From NCBI GenBank assembly GCA_033807775.1, contig CM066313.1:87049484-87113483 (forward strand): a DNA stretch of 64,000 bases, given 5' to 3'. Origin of the DNA: Saussurea involucrata (lineage: Eukaryota; Streptophyta; Magnoliopsida; Asterales; Asteraceae). Below, piece after piece: positions 53,738 through 64,000 of this stretch (the stretch's first letter is position 1; every line of letters begins with the position of its first letter). Position numbers and translations under genes: made by a program. The notes below the pieces were generated by a model. The model saw only the letters and a list, made by a program, of their open reading frames with translations, had not been told where the DNA came from and ran no database searches.

Positions 53738-53749
53738 ATCTCCCCCTAT
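53738..53749 (-). other. Polypurine tract of Sirevirus 2
   Basis: Minus strand ATAGGGGGAGAT directly at the LTR, the same tract as in Sirevirus 1. Confidence 0.85.
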
Positions 53750-54004
53750 TTGATTATGACATAGCAACAAAGAAAATTGCTATTTAATGAAAACATAAGG
53801 ATAAAAAGAACTCATAAAATATTTGTCCCTTTTACTGTTTTCTGGGATCTTTTCAGTACTGATGGAGTAAAGTACATTCGCTGAAATCTTTCTTTAAATC
53901 TTTGAATCAGGTTACAATATGAATAAGAAAGATTACAAGTACAAGCGAAATAAATTACAAGTACTGAAGGATGACTGATACAATAGAGAAAGTGGTGATT
54001 GTTG

Positions 54005-57000
54005 TCAGCCTTCAAAGGGTTCTTCCTTAATGAGAAGTTCATCAAGGGTTGTCTTTTCAGTTGGAATCATCCAGTCAGGAACCTTTTCTCCTTTATTCTT
54101 TAGCTTCAGAGCAGCTTCAAAAATCAAGGGTTTTAGGTGTCGTGCCTGAATGTCTTTTCTGAAGTCGCACCAGTAGATGAGATCTCTGAGCTGTTCGATT
54201 GGAGTGATTGGAAGCTCATCGATCCGTTGAAAGCATTTACGTCCGTCGTAGTCAAGAAAGAATATTCCATAAGGATTACTGATGACTTTACCAGGGACGA
54301 AAAGTTCACATGGTGGCAAAGAGATGTCAAGGGCAGATAGATCAGGATCAGGACCAAGTACTTCAGCACGAGAGAAACCAATTCCAGTTTCATTTCGTAT
54401 GACAGGACCTGAGTTTGAATCTTGACGTTTCTTCTTTGGTGAGCCCCTTTTTCTTTTCGGCTTTAGATCAGGAACAGGAGGAATATCCACACAAGAAGAT
54501 ATCAAATCGATCTGTCTGTTTATCAGCTTTTCGAAATGATCCTTGTACTTAGATTTTGATGGTTGGATAGCTAACCTCATCTCCAGCCATTCAGAGAGAC
54601 CATACCTTTTTACAGTGTCAGCACGAAAGGTTTCAGATGAGCCATCTTCTCTGAACAGTTTGATGTCAACAATAGGTACTCCGATGGAGGTTCTTCCAGA
54701 GATGAATACCTTGTTGATCTTCGCTGGACGATATCTGAAGTGGATTTTCTCTTTACACCAGATCAGGGTGGTCTGAGAAACTTCAGCTTTCTTTTCCACG
54801 ATCTTCTGGGCTTGTTCCCAAAGCTTTCGTTGGATTTGAATGGGAATACGCTTCAGCTTGGGGTCTTTGACAGATTCTTGAGTGAGCTTGATGGCGTATT
54901 CTCTGTCTTTATCTTCAGCTTCCTTCCTTTCAGCGATGAGGCGTTCAGCTCTGAGATGATCCTGGTATTCAGCTTTTGAAATTCTGAACTTAGGAGGAAC
55001 TGAAGGTAGTTGATCGCGCCTTAGGATGATTCGCTGATCCTCGAATCGCTTTATCATTTCTTCTCTCCTCTTTTGATCTTCTTCACTCAGCTTTTGAGAA
55101 ACTGAGGAAGGTCTGTTTCTGTGCGAGAGAGGTTGTTCTTCTGATTCATCAGTCTCAGAGATTAAATCTAAGACTGGGATTATGTCTTCAGCGGTAGCTG
55201 GAATTATTGGTGAAGTCGCAATAGAAGATCTTTCAGCGATATCCTCAAACAGGGGAGAGGACTAGCTGAAACGCAGCGATCTTACAAATAAGAACTGGGT
55301 AGAAGAACTTGGGTAGAAAAGATAGAAAAAAATGTGGATGTGTATGGTGTTTGTGGAATGGATAACTGATTGTTCAGAGATGATCAGGGAAGGAAAAATA
55401 AGTTTAGTGTACCTGAAAAATCGGCTTTGCAAGTAGGATCGCCAGATTATCATCTTCAGCGATGCCTTTGTCTTTGCTTTTCTCAGCGCCAGAGGCTGAG
55501 TGCTTTGTCTTTGTTTTTGTCTTCTCCCCTGTGGATTCGGTTATCACGATCCCTTTAAGAGCTTTTCGAGGAGCATGTTTGACGACAAAGAATTCGTCAT
55601 CTTCATCATCATCATCATCGTTCCTTGGAGAGGAGGATGGTTCAGCTTCAGGGATGTCGATGTCTTCGTCTTCTTCTGCTTCGGATTCCTCAGCATCTTC
55701 TTCGAGTTGCTCCCCCTCAGATACAGAGGCGAGGTTCTCGGTTCCCTCAGGGTTTTCATCTCCCTGAGGTCCAGTAATCAGATCTTCATTACCCTCTCCC
55801 CTGATAGATTCATCATGGGAAAGGTCTTCAGCGCTCTTATTTTGATCTTCAGCGCTCTTCTCCTGTTCAGCGCTCTTCTCCCCCTCTTTCTCATGATGGG
55901 CGGGGGAGGAATGGGTAGATTCAGCATTGGTGTTGTCTCTGTCTTCTGGGCCAGAGACTTTCACACAACCTTCAAGCTTAGCTATTCTGTCTTCTAGGCC
56001 AGAAATAGCAGGCGTGATTTTCTTCAGCTCTTGGCGATCCTCTGCGGTGAATGAGTCCAAAATAGGTGCAGGGGCCGGAGCAGGAGCTGGATTGTTTGCC
56101 TTGTTCACCAGCGTCTCGATCATTGTCTTGACAGAACTAAGGTCGGTCTTCACTGAGCCCAAGTCGGTCTTGACCACTGACATATCACCTTCGAGTGTAC
56201 CAACCGATTTCTTCAGCGTTGTAACCTCGCTGGAAACGGTGGAAACTGACGATTTGAGGTTGGTGTAGTCAGTGTAGATGTCGGAGAGCACTTTGGCAAA
56301 GTCGGCGAGAGTTTTATCAAGGTCTTTGATGTCATCAGAGGAGGCCTTCTTTTCCACCACAGTAGTCAGCTTCGTCAGATTCTCTCCAGCGTTTGTTACA
56401 GCTGTAGAGTTATTTGATAGACCGGTGGTGAGATCTGTAAGTTTCATCTCCATGGACTTCAGAGACTGGTTGATGTCTCCCAAATAAGGACCTGTAACAT
56501 ATAAGTACTTGTGAACAAAGGAAAGCTCAGAAGTTTCAGGTTTAGTTACAGTGTTTAAGGTGGGATCTGTACCTGCAGGAGCGTTGACGAACTCATCAAA
56601 GTTTCGAGTCCCTCCATAGTGTTCCATATCTCCCTCAAAAGTTCCGTGAGGGATGGAGATCTCTGCAGGTCCTTTCTTCGTCATTCGCTGAGAAGCTTCA
56701 ACGGCTTCTTGTATGATGGCATCTCCAGCTTTAACTGGAGGAGTGTCCAAAGAAGTAGAGGGATGATCGAAGGATAAGAATTGGGGTTGGGTTGCAAGTT
56801 CAGCGTTGGATTCGCTGAGAAGTACTTCATCAGTCTTTTGAGAGACTGAAGAAGGTAGGGTAGATTCCAAAGTTCTAACCTCAGCGTGTAGGGACGCTGA
56901 AGTAGGTTTAGAAGGGATGGCTTGAATTGGTGTGGCAGAGCGTACCACGGAACATTCCTTCGGCTTTTCAGAATGAGCTGAGGAGTCTTCAGCATGGAAT

Positions 57001-58061
57001 TGCTGGGGTAGCTCCTTGGTTTTCTTGATCCTTTTGGAATCAAGAGGGGTAAGAGATTGTTTCCTTTTCTTAGAAGGAATGGATTTTGTGGCATGGGAAT
57101 CAGCGAGGGGTATTGTCGCTGAAGGAGCCACAGAAAGCGGAGAATTAAGTAGAGTGAGAAGGGTAGAGAGACGTACCTCGTTGGCGACAGGCTTGAAGTC
57201 GAGAACTTTAGGGACAATCTGAGAGAGTTTCAGATCACCCTCTTCAGGATAGCTGTCCTTCAGGCCATATTGAAAGATGGCGCTGATGAATCGTGGGTAA
57301 GGAACCCATGCTGGTCGGTCAGCGGCAGAATCAACATGTTGAATGAGGTCTTCATAGATGATGGAGGCCCAGTCAATGTTGAGACCTTTCAGCAGTGCGT
57401 AACCCATGGCCTGCTGAGGTTGAGCGGCTTGATCAGAAGATCCGGATTTCGCTGTCATGCAACTGATCAGGTGAGCGAAGATGAAGTTTATCTCGCTGGG
57501 CATCTTGGATTTCTTTATCAGCGTCAGCTTCTTCTCAGGTAGCTTGTCTCTTCCAGTCTCCCAGATGTAACCCATCGCATCAAGGAAAACAATGATTTCT
57601 TCCCTGTCAGCGTGCTTCTTGTGGTCAGGAAATGGAATGAAAGGATTTTCTGAGGTAGCGTTAGGGAATTTCAGAGCTTTGCGGATTATTGCGGGGGTTA
57701 TCTTGATGGTGCCATACTCAGTATCGCTGAGTATGCAGTCGATGGTTTTAGATGGATCTTTGGCGGAGGGTAGGTCGGTGTGTCTGGCAGAGTACCAGAA
57801 TTGGGATAATAGACGCTGACTGGCAGGAGGTGTGATTGTCAGTGCTGTGTAGATGGGGCTATTCTTCAAAAAATTTACAGCGTCGTCTAGATGGGATACC
57901 TGCTTCCGAGGAGGAAACTCGAGAAGCGCTGAGAGGTTGTTTGCCTTTGTCCAGTCTAGTTGATCCAGCTCAAACTTAACCTGAGGAGCTTTGGTGATTT
58001 CCAGTTCCTCAGAATCAGCGGAGATGGACTCAGCGGTAACATTCAGCTTTGAAGTTGCCAT
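54005..58061 (-). CDS. Sirevirus 2 third ORF (env-position protein), two exons
   Basis: Exon 1 (58061-55413) starts MATSKLNVTAES and gives 883 codons up to KPIFQ. A GTACAC donor and a TTTCAGCTAG acceptor define a 151-bp intron (55412-55262). Exon 2 (55261-54005) continues in frame with SSPLFEDIAERSS to EEPFEG. Total is about 1300 residues. The N-terminal ~270 residues (SQFWYSARHTDLP, FLDAMGYIWETG, FAHLISCMTAKSGSSDQ, PRFISAIFQYGL) match the layout of the Sirevirus 1 ORF3 domain. The middle has coiled-coil-like heptads (SSVSTVSSEVTTLKKSVGTL) and acidic runs (DDDDDEDDE); exon 2 is basic with KPKRKRGSPKKKR, a possible nuclear signal. No membrane anchor is seen. Function unknown. Confidence 0.75.
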
Positions 58062-59062
58062 TTCACTGTATTATCAGTTCAACCAAAGATGTTAACAAAT
58101 AAGAAATATCTTAATGTGGAAAGAAAATTTCCATTAAGATTTTTCGAATTTTGTCCATTTCATTTAGACAAAAAAGTCTTAATGAAGATTAGGGTTTTTC
58201 TTGTTTTAAAAAAAAAAACGAATATAACACCTATAAGCCTTGTATTCCAGTTTTTTAAAAAATGGATACGAAAGAAGAACAAGTTTAAGATTTTAGATTT
58301 AAAACTTGAAGAACAACCATGAAATGGTTGTGTTTATAAAACCATGAAAGAAAATGATTTTATTTTTGAGTTCTTTTGTTTGATCTTGTGTAAAACAATG
58401 ATAAGATCGAAAACAAGTTATTCGCATTTGATAATAGATAAGAACATAATAACCTTGAGTTTGATGAAGAAGATGATGAACAGTTCTTGAAGATTGAGAG
58501 CACAAAATGCAACAGTGTTCTTTTCTTGCGGAGAAAGATTGATTCGCGTAAAAGACAAATATAAACTTTGAGAGTGTTTATATAGGAAGAGAGTAGAGAG
58601 AGAAAAACTTGAGCGGGAAAGTTTTTCATCATGACACGGACACGTGTTTGCATTTGATTGGATAGACAACGAAACGTGCAAACGTGTGTCAGAAAAAGAG
58701 CGTGCCTGGTGTTATCCGTTGCAATGACGTCACAACTGTCCTTTCACATTCTTTCGTTGTCTCTGAGGTTTTGAAAGAAAAACTCAGGGACTCTTTGGAA
58801 AATATGAAGCATTGAATAGAAATATCAGTGAGGGTTTTAAGAAATTTCAAAATATCGCTGTTAAGGAAGAGATATTCAGCGATGAAAGAATTTGAAATCT
58901 TGCATTTTCATGCGTTTTGTCAGAGAAAACATACCTTGATATCAGTTTAACCCAATTTATTCAGAGAGAAGATGATGAAATGGATTGTACAAGTTTATTT
59001 TATCCAGAGCCTATACAAGAATGTATAAACGTATCGCTGATTAAATGTGAACCGCTGAAGAT
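58062..59062 (-). other. Spacer between pol and ORF3 of Sirevirus 2
   Basis: About 1 kb, AT-rich, with CAGCGAT/TCGCTG words near 58855 and 59030. It lacks the PPT-like tandem repeat of Sirevirus 1. Probably holds the leader of the ORF3 transcript. Confidence 0.55.
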
Positions 59063-62000
59063 TTATCCTTCAAAGTTCAGCATTCCAAGCTCGCTAATGA
59101 GAAAGTTGAATCTTGTCTCATCAAGAGGTTTGGTAAACAAATCAGCTAACTGATAATCAGTTGGGATAAAATGAAGTTCTATATCACCATTCATCACATG
59201 ATCTCTGATAAAATGATATCTGATTTCTATGTGTTTTGTCTTTGAGTGTAGCACTGGATTGTTTGCTATAGCGATGGCACTTGTGCTGTCGCAATAGATT
59301 GGAACTTTGGAGAGCTGAAGATCATAGTCTAGTAGTTGATTTCTCATCCACAAGACTTGAGAACAGCAGCTTCCAGCGGCTACATACTCAGCTTCAGCTG
59401 TGGAAGTGGACACTGAGTTTTGCTTCTTACTTGTCCAACTTACCAGCTTTCCACCCAGGAGCTGACATCCTCCTGTGGTGCTTTTCCTATCCATTTTGCA
59501 ACCTGCAAAATCACTGTCTGAATAGGCGGTTAGATCGAATCCTGAATCTTTGGGATACCAAAGACCTAGATTCGCTGTACCCTTAAGATATCGAAAGATT
59601 CGCTTTACAGCTTTCATATGAGATATCTTAGGTTCAGCTTGATATCGTGCGCACAGACATGTTGCAAACATAATATCGGGTCGGCTAGCTGTAAGATACA
59701 GTAGTGAGCCGATCATCCCACGGTACAGCGTGACATTGACAGGAACACCCTTTGTGTCCTTATCAAGTATCAGCGGTGGTGCCATAGGGGTTTTCATAGC
59801 TGAACTTTCAGTTAAGTCGAATTTCTTCAGCATATCTTTAACATACTTTCCCTGATTTATAAAAGTTCCCTTTTCAGTTTGCTTAATCTGAAGACCAAGG
59901 AAATATGTTAGTTCACCCATCATACTCATTTTATACTCATCTTTCATTCTATCAGCGAAACGAGTACAAAGCTCAGGGTTAGTAGAACCAAATATAATGT
60001 CATCAACATATATTTGAACTAAAATGATATGACCTTTTATTTTTCTAAAAAACAAAGTTTTGTCAATCTTACCTCTCTCAAATTTTTCAAGGTGGAGATA
60101 AGTAGAAAGAGTGTCATACCATGCACGAGGAGCTTGCTTCAAGCCATAAAGTGCCTTATCCAGCTTATAAACATAACCTGGACGCTTAGGATCTGAGAAT
60201 CCTGGAGGTTGTTCCACATAAACTTCTTCATTCAGCTTTCCATTTAGAAACGCTGACTTAACATCCATTTGATGTACAGTGAAGTTTTTGTGTACAGCAT
60301 ATGCTAAGAAAAGACGAATAGATTCAAGTCTTGCTACTGGAGCAAAGGTTTCGTCATAATCTATACCTTCCTCTTGTCTGTATCCCTGAGCAACAAGACG
60401 AGCTTTGTTGCGAGTTACAGTACCATGTTCGTCCAACTTGTTTCGATAGACCCACTTAGTGCCTATCACTGTTTTGTCAGTTGGTCTCCGAACAAGTTTC
60501 CAAACTTTGTTTCTTTCGAATTCAGTCAGCTCTTCTTGCATAGCGCTGACCCAGTTTGGATCTCTGAGGGCATCATCTATTTTCTTTGGTTCAGTTAGAG
60601 AAATAAAGTTAACAAATAAACAAATATTACCTGCACTTCTACGAGTCTGAATACCAGCGTTGGGATCACCAAGAATTTGATCGATTGGGTGATTTACAGT
60701 CCATCGCTGAGCCGGAGCATGCGTCGCTGACTCAGTCTGAACTGGAGAAACTGAAGATGAGGCTTCAGCTACTTCTGGATTATCAGCTAAGAGAGGAATG
60801 CTTGCATTTGTCACTTCATTCACTGATTGCTGAGAAATAGATGGAATTTCTGAGACATTTGGATCAACTGCGGGTATAGTGTTTATAGGAACAGCTGAGA
60901 CCCAAGATGTTTCAGCTTCACTATTCTGCATATTGGGAATGATAGTAGGACCATCATTTTCAGTTGTATGAGTATGAGTAGTGGGAACATCTTCTGAATC
61001 ACAAAGGTGAGAAAACATCCATTGATTCAGTTCTTCTGTATCAGCGTTCGGTTTAGAGTTCGCTGAACGGGATTCGTCAAACGTGACGTGAATAGTTTCT
61101 TCTACAGTTTGTCTTCTTCGATTGAAGACTCTGAAGGCTTTGGAAACTGAGGAGTATCCAAGAAAGATTCCATCATCAGCCTTAGGATCAAACTTTCCAA
61201 GGGCATCTCTGTTGTTCAGTATGAAACACTGACAACCAAAGATGTGAAGAAAGCTGATTGAAGGCTTTCTCCCATGAAAAAGTTCATAGGCTGTCTTTTT
61301 GAATCTTTTGACTATCAGCGACCTGTTTTGCGTAAAACAAGCCGTGTTGACAGCTTCTGCCCAAAACTGAGTAGGCAGGTGAGAATCGCTGAGCATTGAA
61401 CGTGCAGCTTCAATAATTGTTCTATTTCTTCTTTCAGCGACTCCGTTTTGTTGTGGTGTTCTCACTGACGAAAAGTTGTGAGAAATACCCTTGCTCTCAA
61501 GGAAGGAATCAAGAGAACTGTTTTTGAATTCAGTTCCATGATCACTCCTTATTGAGCGAACAGTCATATTGTTCAGAGTTTCCATCTTCCGAACAAAGGT
61601 GATGAGTTCTTCAGGGGTGTCACTCTTAGAACGGAGAAACATTACCCATGTGTAACGAGAGAATTCATCAACTATGACCAGCGTATATTTCTTTCCAGCG
61701 ATGGATTGTTTGTTAACGGGGCCAAACAAATCCATATGGAGTAGTTGAAGAGGAGATGACACTGAGGAAACTTGCTTGGACTTAAAGCTTGCCTTGGTCT
61801 GCTTCCCTTTTTCACACGCTGAACATAAGGATTCTTTGGCGTATGAATGTTGAGGTAGACCAGTGACTAACTCTTTGGATGAAAGAGTATTCAGTGTCTT
61901 GAAGTTGAGATGTGAGAGCCTCTTGTGCCATAGCCAGTTGACATCAGAAGATGCCTTTGAGAAGAAACAGGAGTTCTCAGTGGTTGTTGAGTCCATGTTT

Positions 62001-62341
62001 ATAACGTAAACATTTTCCAAACGATAACCGCTGAGAGCTATCTTCTCCTTTTTGTCAGAGACAAAGCAGGATTCCTTAGTGAAAATCACTTTGTTATCCA
62101 TGTCGCAAAGCTGACTGATGCTCAGAAGATTATGCTTCAGCCCTTCAACATATGCGACTCTTCTGAAGGATGTTGTACCATTTGAAAGTACACCATACCC
62201 TCGGGTGTGTCCTTTTCCATTTCCACCGAAAGTCACAGAGGGACCCTTCTCTTCCTTGTATTCAGCGAGCAGGCTTTTCTTTCCAGTCATGTGTCTAGAG
62301 CATCCGCTATCGAGATACCAGATACCCTTCTTAACCTGCAA
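59063..62341 (-). CDS. Sirevirus 2 pol polyprotein
   Basis: One open frame of 1092 codons. Protease WYLDSGCSRHMTG at residues 8-20; pre-integrase zinc site (WHKRLSHLN...CSACEKGK); integrase core with LHMDLFGP, SDHGTEF and VAERRN; RT with FAPVARLE, DVKSAFLNGKL and catalytic QIYVDDIIF near residue 777; RNase H with SDSDFAG, STAEAEYVA and CDSTSAIA; end LADLFTKPLDETRFN. All key residues of a Copia pol are visible and there is no internal stop. It lies in the same frame as gag, separated by a TAA (62354-62356) and a few codons. It could supply enzymes to related copies. Confidence 0.96.
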   Translation of the reverse strand: MQVKKGIWYLDSGCSRHMTGKKSLLAEYKEEKGPSVTFGGNGKGHTRGYGVLSNGTTSFRRVAYVEGLKHNLLSISQLCDMDNKVIFTKESCFVSDKKEKIALSGYRLENVYVINMDSTTTENSCFFSKASSDVNWLWHKRLSHLNFKTLNTLSSKELVTGLPQHSYAKESLCSACEKGKQTKASFKSKQVSSVSSPLQLLHMDLFGPVNKQSIAGKKYTLVIVDEFSRYTWVMFLRSKSDTPEELITFVRKMETLNNMTVRSIRSDHGTEFKNSSLDSFLESKGISHNFSSVRTPQQNGVAERRNRTIIEAARSMLSDSHLPTQFWAEAVNTACFTQNRSLIVKRFKKTAYELFHGRKPSISFLHIFGCQCFILNNRDALGKFDPKADDGIFLGYSSVSKAFRVFNRRRQTVEETIHVTFDESRSANSKPNADTEELNQWMFSHLCDSEDVPTTHTHTTENDGPTIIPNMQNSEAETSWVSAVPINTIPAVDPNVSEIPSISQQSVNEVTNASIPLLADNPEVAEASSSVSPVQTESATHAPAQRWTVNHPIDQILGDPNAGIQTRRSAGNICLFVNFISLTEPKKIDDALRDPNWVSAMQEELTEFERNKVWKLVRRPTDKTVIGTKWVYRNKLDEHGTVTRNKARLVAQGYRQEEGIDYDETFAPVARLESIRLFLAYAVHKNFTVHQMDVKSAFLNGKLNEEVYVEQPPGFSDPKRPGYVYKLDKALYGLKQAPRAWYDTLSTYLHLEKFERGKIDKTLFFRKIKGHIILVQIYVDDIIFGSTNPELCTRFADRMKDEYKMSMMGELTYFLGLQIKQTEKGTFINQGKYVKDMLKKFDLTESSAMKTPMAPPLILDKDTKGVPVNVTLYRGMIGSLLYLTASRPDIMFATCLCARYQAEPKISHMKAVKRIFRYLKGTANLGLWYPKDSGFDLTAYSDSDFAGCKMDRKSTTGGCQLLGGKLVSWTSKKQNSVSTSTAEAEYVAAGSCCSQVLWMRNQLLDYDLQLSKVPIYCDSTSAIAIANNPVLHSKTKHIEIRYHFIRDHVMNGDIELHFIPTDYQLADLFTKPLDETRFNFLISELGMLNFEG

Positions 62342-62353
62342 TACAAAGGAAAA

Positions 62354-64000
62354 TTAGTTTTGCTTGGGTACCCACTTCGCCATGTATACTTGTTTGTCAG
62401 TGGAAGAGGTTGGAATGGGTTCAGCAGTCTTCGCAGCATTTGAAGATTCAGCTTTGTCCTTCTTCACTTTAGTCAATTTCTTGACCTCAGAGGTAGGAGT
62501 CACCTTGACATGACTTGCAACTGGTTTGGTCTTCTTGGGTGCTATCTTCACCTTAGCTATCTTATCAGCTTTGGTGGCTGTGGGACACTTACTTGCAATA
62601 TGATCGGTAAGTCCACAGTGATAACATTTCCTATAACTAAAATTAGTTCTAGGACCACTTGAGTGCTGAGCTTTTAATTTGGAATTAGAAGTGCCAGCAC
62701 CAAGTACACTATTGGTTTTTGAAATAGGACGAACATTCAGTTCTTCAGATTTCTTACCAAGGACATCTACTCTGAGTCTAGGAGTAGGTTGCTGAACTGA
62801 TCCAGAGGTCTGATTTCTAGAACCAGATGAATGAATCACTAAGGCTTTGGAAGCATTCAGCTTAGGTACTAAAGTACCCTTCTGAGGATTTTGATAAATT
62901 ACAATTCCTTTACCTTTATCTTTAGAGACAGAGGTAGGTTTTGAATAAACCATTTTCTCCTTACCTTTTGAGGTAGGAGTTTCCTCAGGGATTGGTGTAA
63001 TCGAAGAGGAGTACTGAGATGAAGAAGTGTCAGCTATTGAGGATACGAACGTTCCAAATTTAAGCATTGAACGTTCAGTGGTTGGTATTGGAGTATCATA
63101 TTTATAACCCAGACCACGTTTATCACTCAGAGGAATCTGAGCCTTAATTATCTCAGTGATCTTTGTTGAAGAATTACACCATCCTTCAACAGTAGCTTGT
63201 TCAGCTTTTAATGCAGCGATAGCTTCCGCTCGTTCGATTTTGACTAGCTGATTTAAATGGACTTGATCTTTAAAATCTTCTTCAAATTTAGAAAGCTTTT
63301 CTATTTGAAGGTGGCAATTTTTAAGCTTTTCAGCGAGATCAAGATTTTGGTTTTCAACCACAGCTTTGCCGTTCATGGCTTCGTATAAACTTCTAGTCAG
63401 TAGTTCGATTTTACGGAGACTATCAGCTTCATCAATATTTACAATATTGGTAAAGAAGGAAGGTGATACCTGAATGGCAGATGTTGAAGTGGAGGGAATG
63501 TCTGAACTTTCTTCCTCTTCTTCAATCTTGGCCATGAGACATTGATTTGCTTCATCATCTTCAGAATCAGATGATGAGGCTTCTTCATCAGAAGCAGCCC
63601 AATCATAGTCAGCCATCAGGCCTTTTCCCTTCTTCTTAAAGCTTTTCAGCTTTGCATACTTCTCCTTCAGCTTTAAGTATTTGTCGTCTTTATTCCTTGG
63701 AACAAAGGATTTCTTTGTAAAAGCTGAAGGTCTCATGATTTTCTTTGACCTGCACTCGTTAGCGAAATGACCTGTCTTTTCGCAGTTAAAACAAGTAGCA
63801 GTAGCCTTATCAACAAAAGCTGATGACTTAGGCTTGTCAGCTATAGAAAGAGTTTTGTTCTTTCTAAACATTTTCTTCTTGGCGAATCTTCTGAACTTTT
63901 TAGTTAGGAGAGCCAAGGATTCATCATCTGAAGAATCAGAATCTGATGACCTTTCAGAGTTACTTTCTAACTCAGTGATAGTGACCACGGGTCGCTGAGT
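62354..64000 (-). CDS. Sirevirus 2 gag, C-terminal part (partial at window edge)
   Basis: The frame is open to the right edge, so the capsid part is outside. Visible: two CCHC knuckles (CFNCEKTGHFANEC and CYHCGLTDHIASKC), an acidic segment (SDEEASSSDSEDDE), a coiled-coil-like stretch and the end KWVPKQN followed by TAA. Same architecture as the Sirevirus 1 gag end (IWVPKSL). Confidence 0.93.
   Translation of the reverse strand, partial: TQRPVVTITELESNSERSSDSDSSDDESLALLTKKFRRFAKKKMFRKNKTLSIADKPKSSAFVDKATATCFNCEKTGHFANECRSKKIMRPSAFTKKSFVPRNKDDKYLKLKEKYAKLKSFKKKGKGLMADYDWAASDEEASSSDSEDDEANQCLMAKIEEEEESSDIPSTSTSAIQVSPSFFTNIVNIDEADSLRKIELLTRSLYEAMNGKAVVENQNLDLAEKLKNCHLQIEKLSKFEEDFKDQVHLNQLVKIERAEAIAALKAEQATVEGWCNSSTKITEIIKAQIPLSDKRGLGYKYDTPIPTTERSMLKFGTFVSSIADTSSSQYSSSITPIPEETPTSKGKEKMVYSKPTSVSKDKGKGIVIYQNPQKGTLVPKLNASKALVIHSSGSRNQTSGSVQQPTPRLRVDVLGKKSEELNVRPISKTNSVLGAGTSNSKLKAQHSSGPRTNFSYRKCYHCGLTDHIASKCPTATKADKIAKVKIAPKKTKPVASHVKVTPTSEVKKLTKVKKDKAESSNAAKTAEPIPTSSTDKQVYMAKWVPKQN

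Larger units (their letters stand above)
53350..64000 (-). mobile_element. Sirevirus-type Copia retrotransposon 2, runs off the right edge
   Basis: Minus-strand order from right to left: gag (partial), pol, 1-kb spacer, spliced third ORF, polypurine tract, 3' LTR. It is inserted into the ABC transporter pseudogene. Its pol is a single open frame of 1092 codons, better preserved than Sirevirus 1. The 5' LTR and primer site lie beyond the window, so age cannot be estimated. Confidence 0.93.

Overview
The window is nuclear DNA of a flowering plant. I would guess a eudicot of the daisy family (Asteraceae) from the style of the Copia elements, but the sequence alone does not prove that. Base composition, spliced gene remnants, tRNA-primed LTR retrotransposons, foldback elements and plant-type snRNA promoters all fit. 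Most of the 64 kb is mobile DNA in nested layers, and I see no clearly intact protein-coding host gene.

Layout. 1-3431: right part of an Athila-like Ty3/gypsy derivative on the minus strand (gag-like ORF, tRNA-Asp primer site, 1.84-kb LTR). 3577-9426: a decayed 11-exon DUF1985/Ulp1-protease gene on the minus strand, with its own TATA box and a 2.5-kb first intron filled with minisatellites and inverted repeats. 9600-15800: GC-rich duplicated promoter DNA, a ~950-bp palindrome, foldback MITEs, Helitron-like ends, and a hAT element with perfect 8-bp target duplications lying inside an unknown tryptophan-rich ORF. 15800-19800: mostly unexplained AT-rich DNA and one MITE.

19800-28800 and 49400-50110: a dispersed cluster of spliceosomal snRNA loci, found from primary sequence. 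There are six U1-like copies (21092+, 22775-, 26647-, 27853-, 28602-, 49425-) and three U5-like copies (19880+, 25192-, 49906-). Most carry the plant snRNA promoter: an RTCCCACATCG-type upstream element (USE) and a TATA-like box about 34 bp apart, with the RNA start about 30 bp further on. Copies differ by paired (compensatory) substitutions in stems, so at least some descend from functional genes. This cluster has been duplicated together with Copia and unknown gene fragments.

29337-44522: a complete, very young 15.2-kb Sirevirus-type Copia element on the minus strand, splitting the cluster (849-bp LTRs with one visible difference, CGTAT target duplication). It has gag, pol and a third large ORF, each broken by an amber codon. 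45178-47595: tail of a gypsy pol plus its 3' LTR. 50961-53350: a pseudogene of an ABCB6/ABCB20-type ABC transporter whose second membrane helix contains a 20-fold 9-bp coding repeat. It is cut by a second Sirevirus (about 53350 to beyond 64000, minus strand) with intact pol and a spliced third ORF.

The two Sireviruses each carry a private short motif scattered through LTR, spacers and coding DNA (ACAGAG/CTCTGT in the first, CAGCGA/TCGCTG in the second). This is the most puzzling signal in the window. The snRNA cluster is the most solid discovery.
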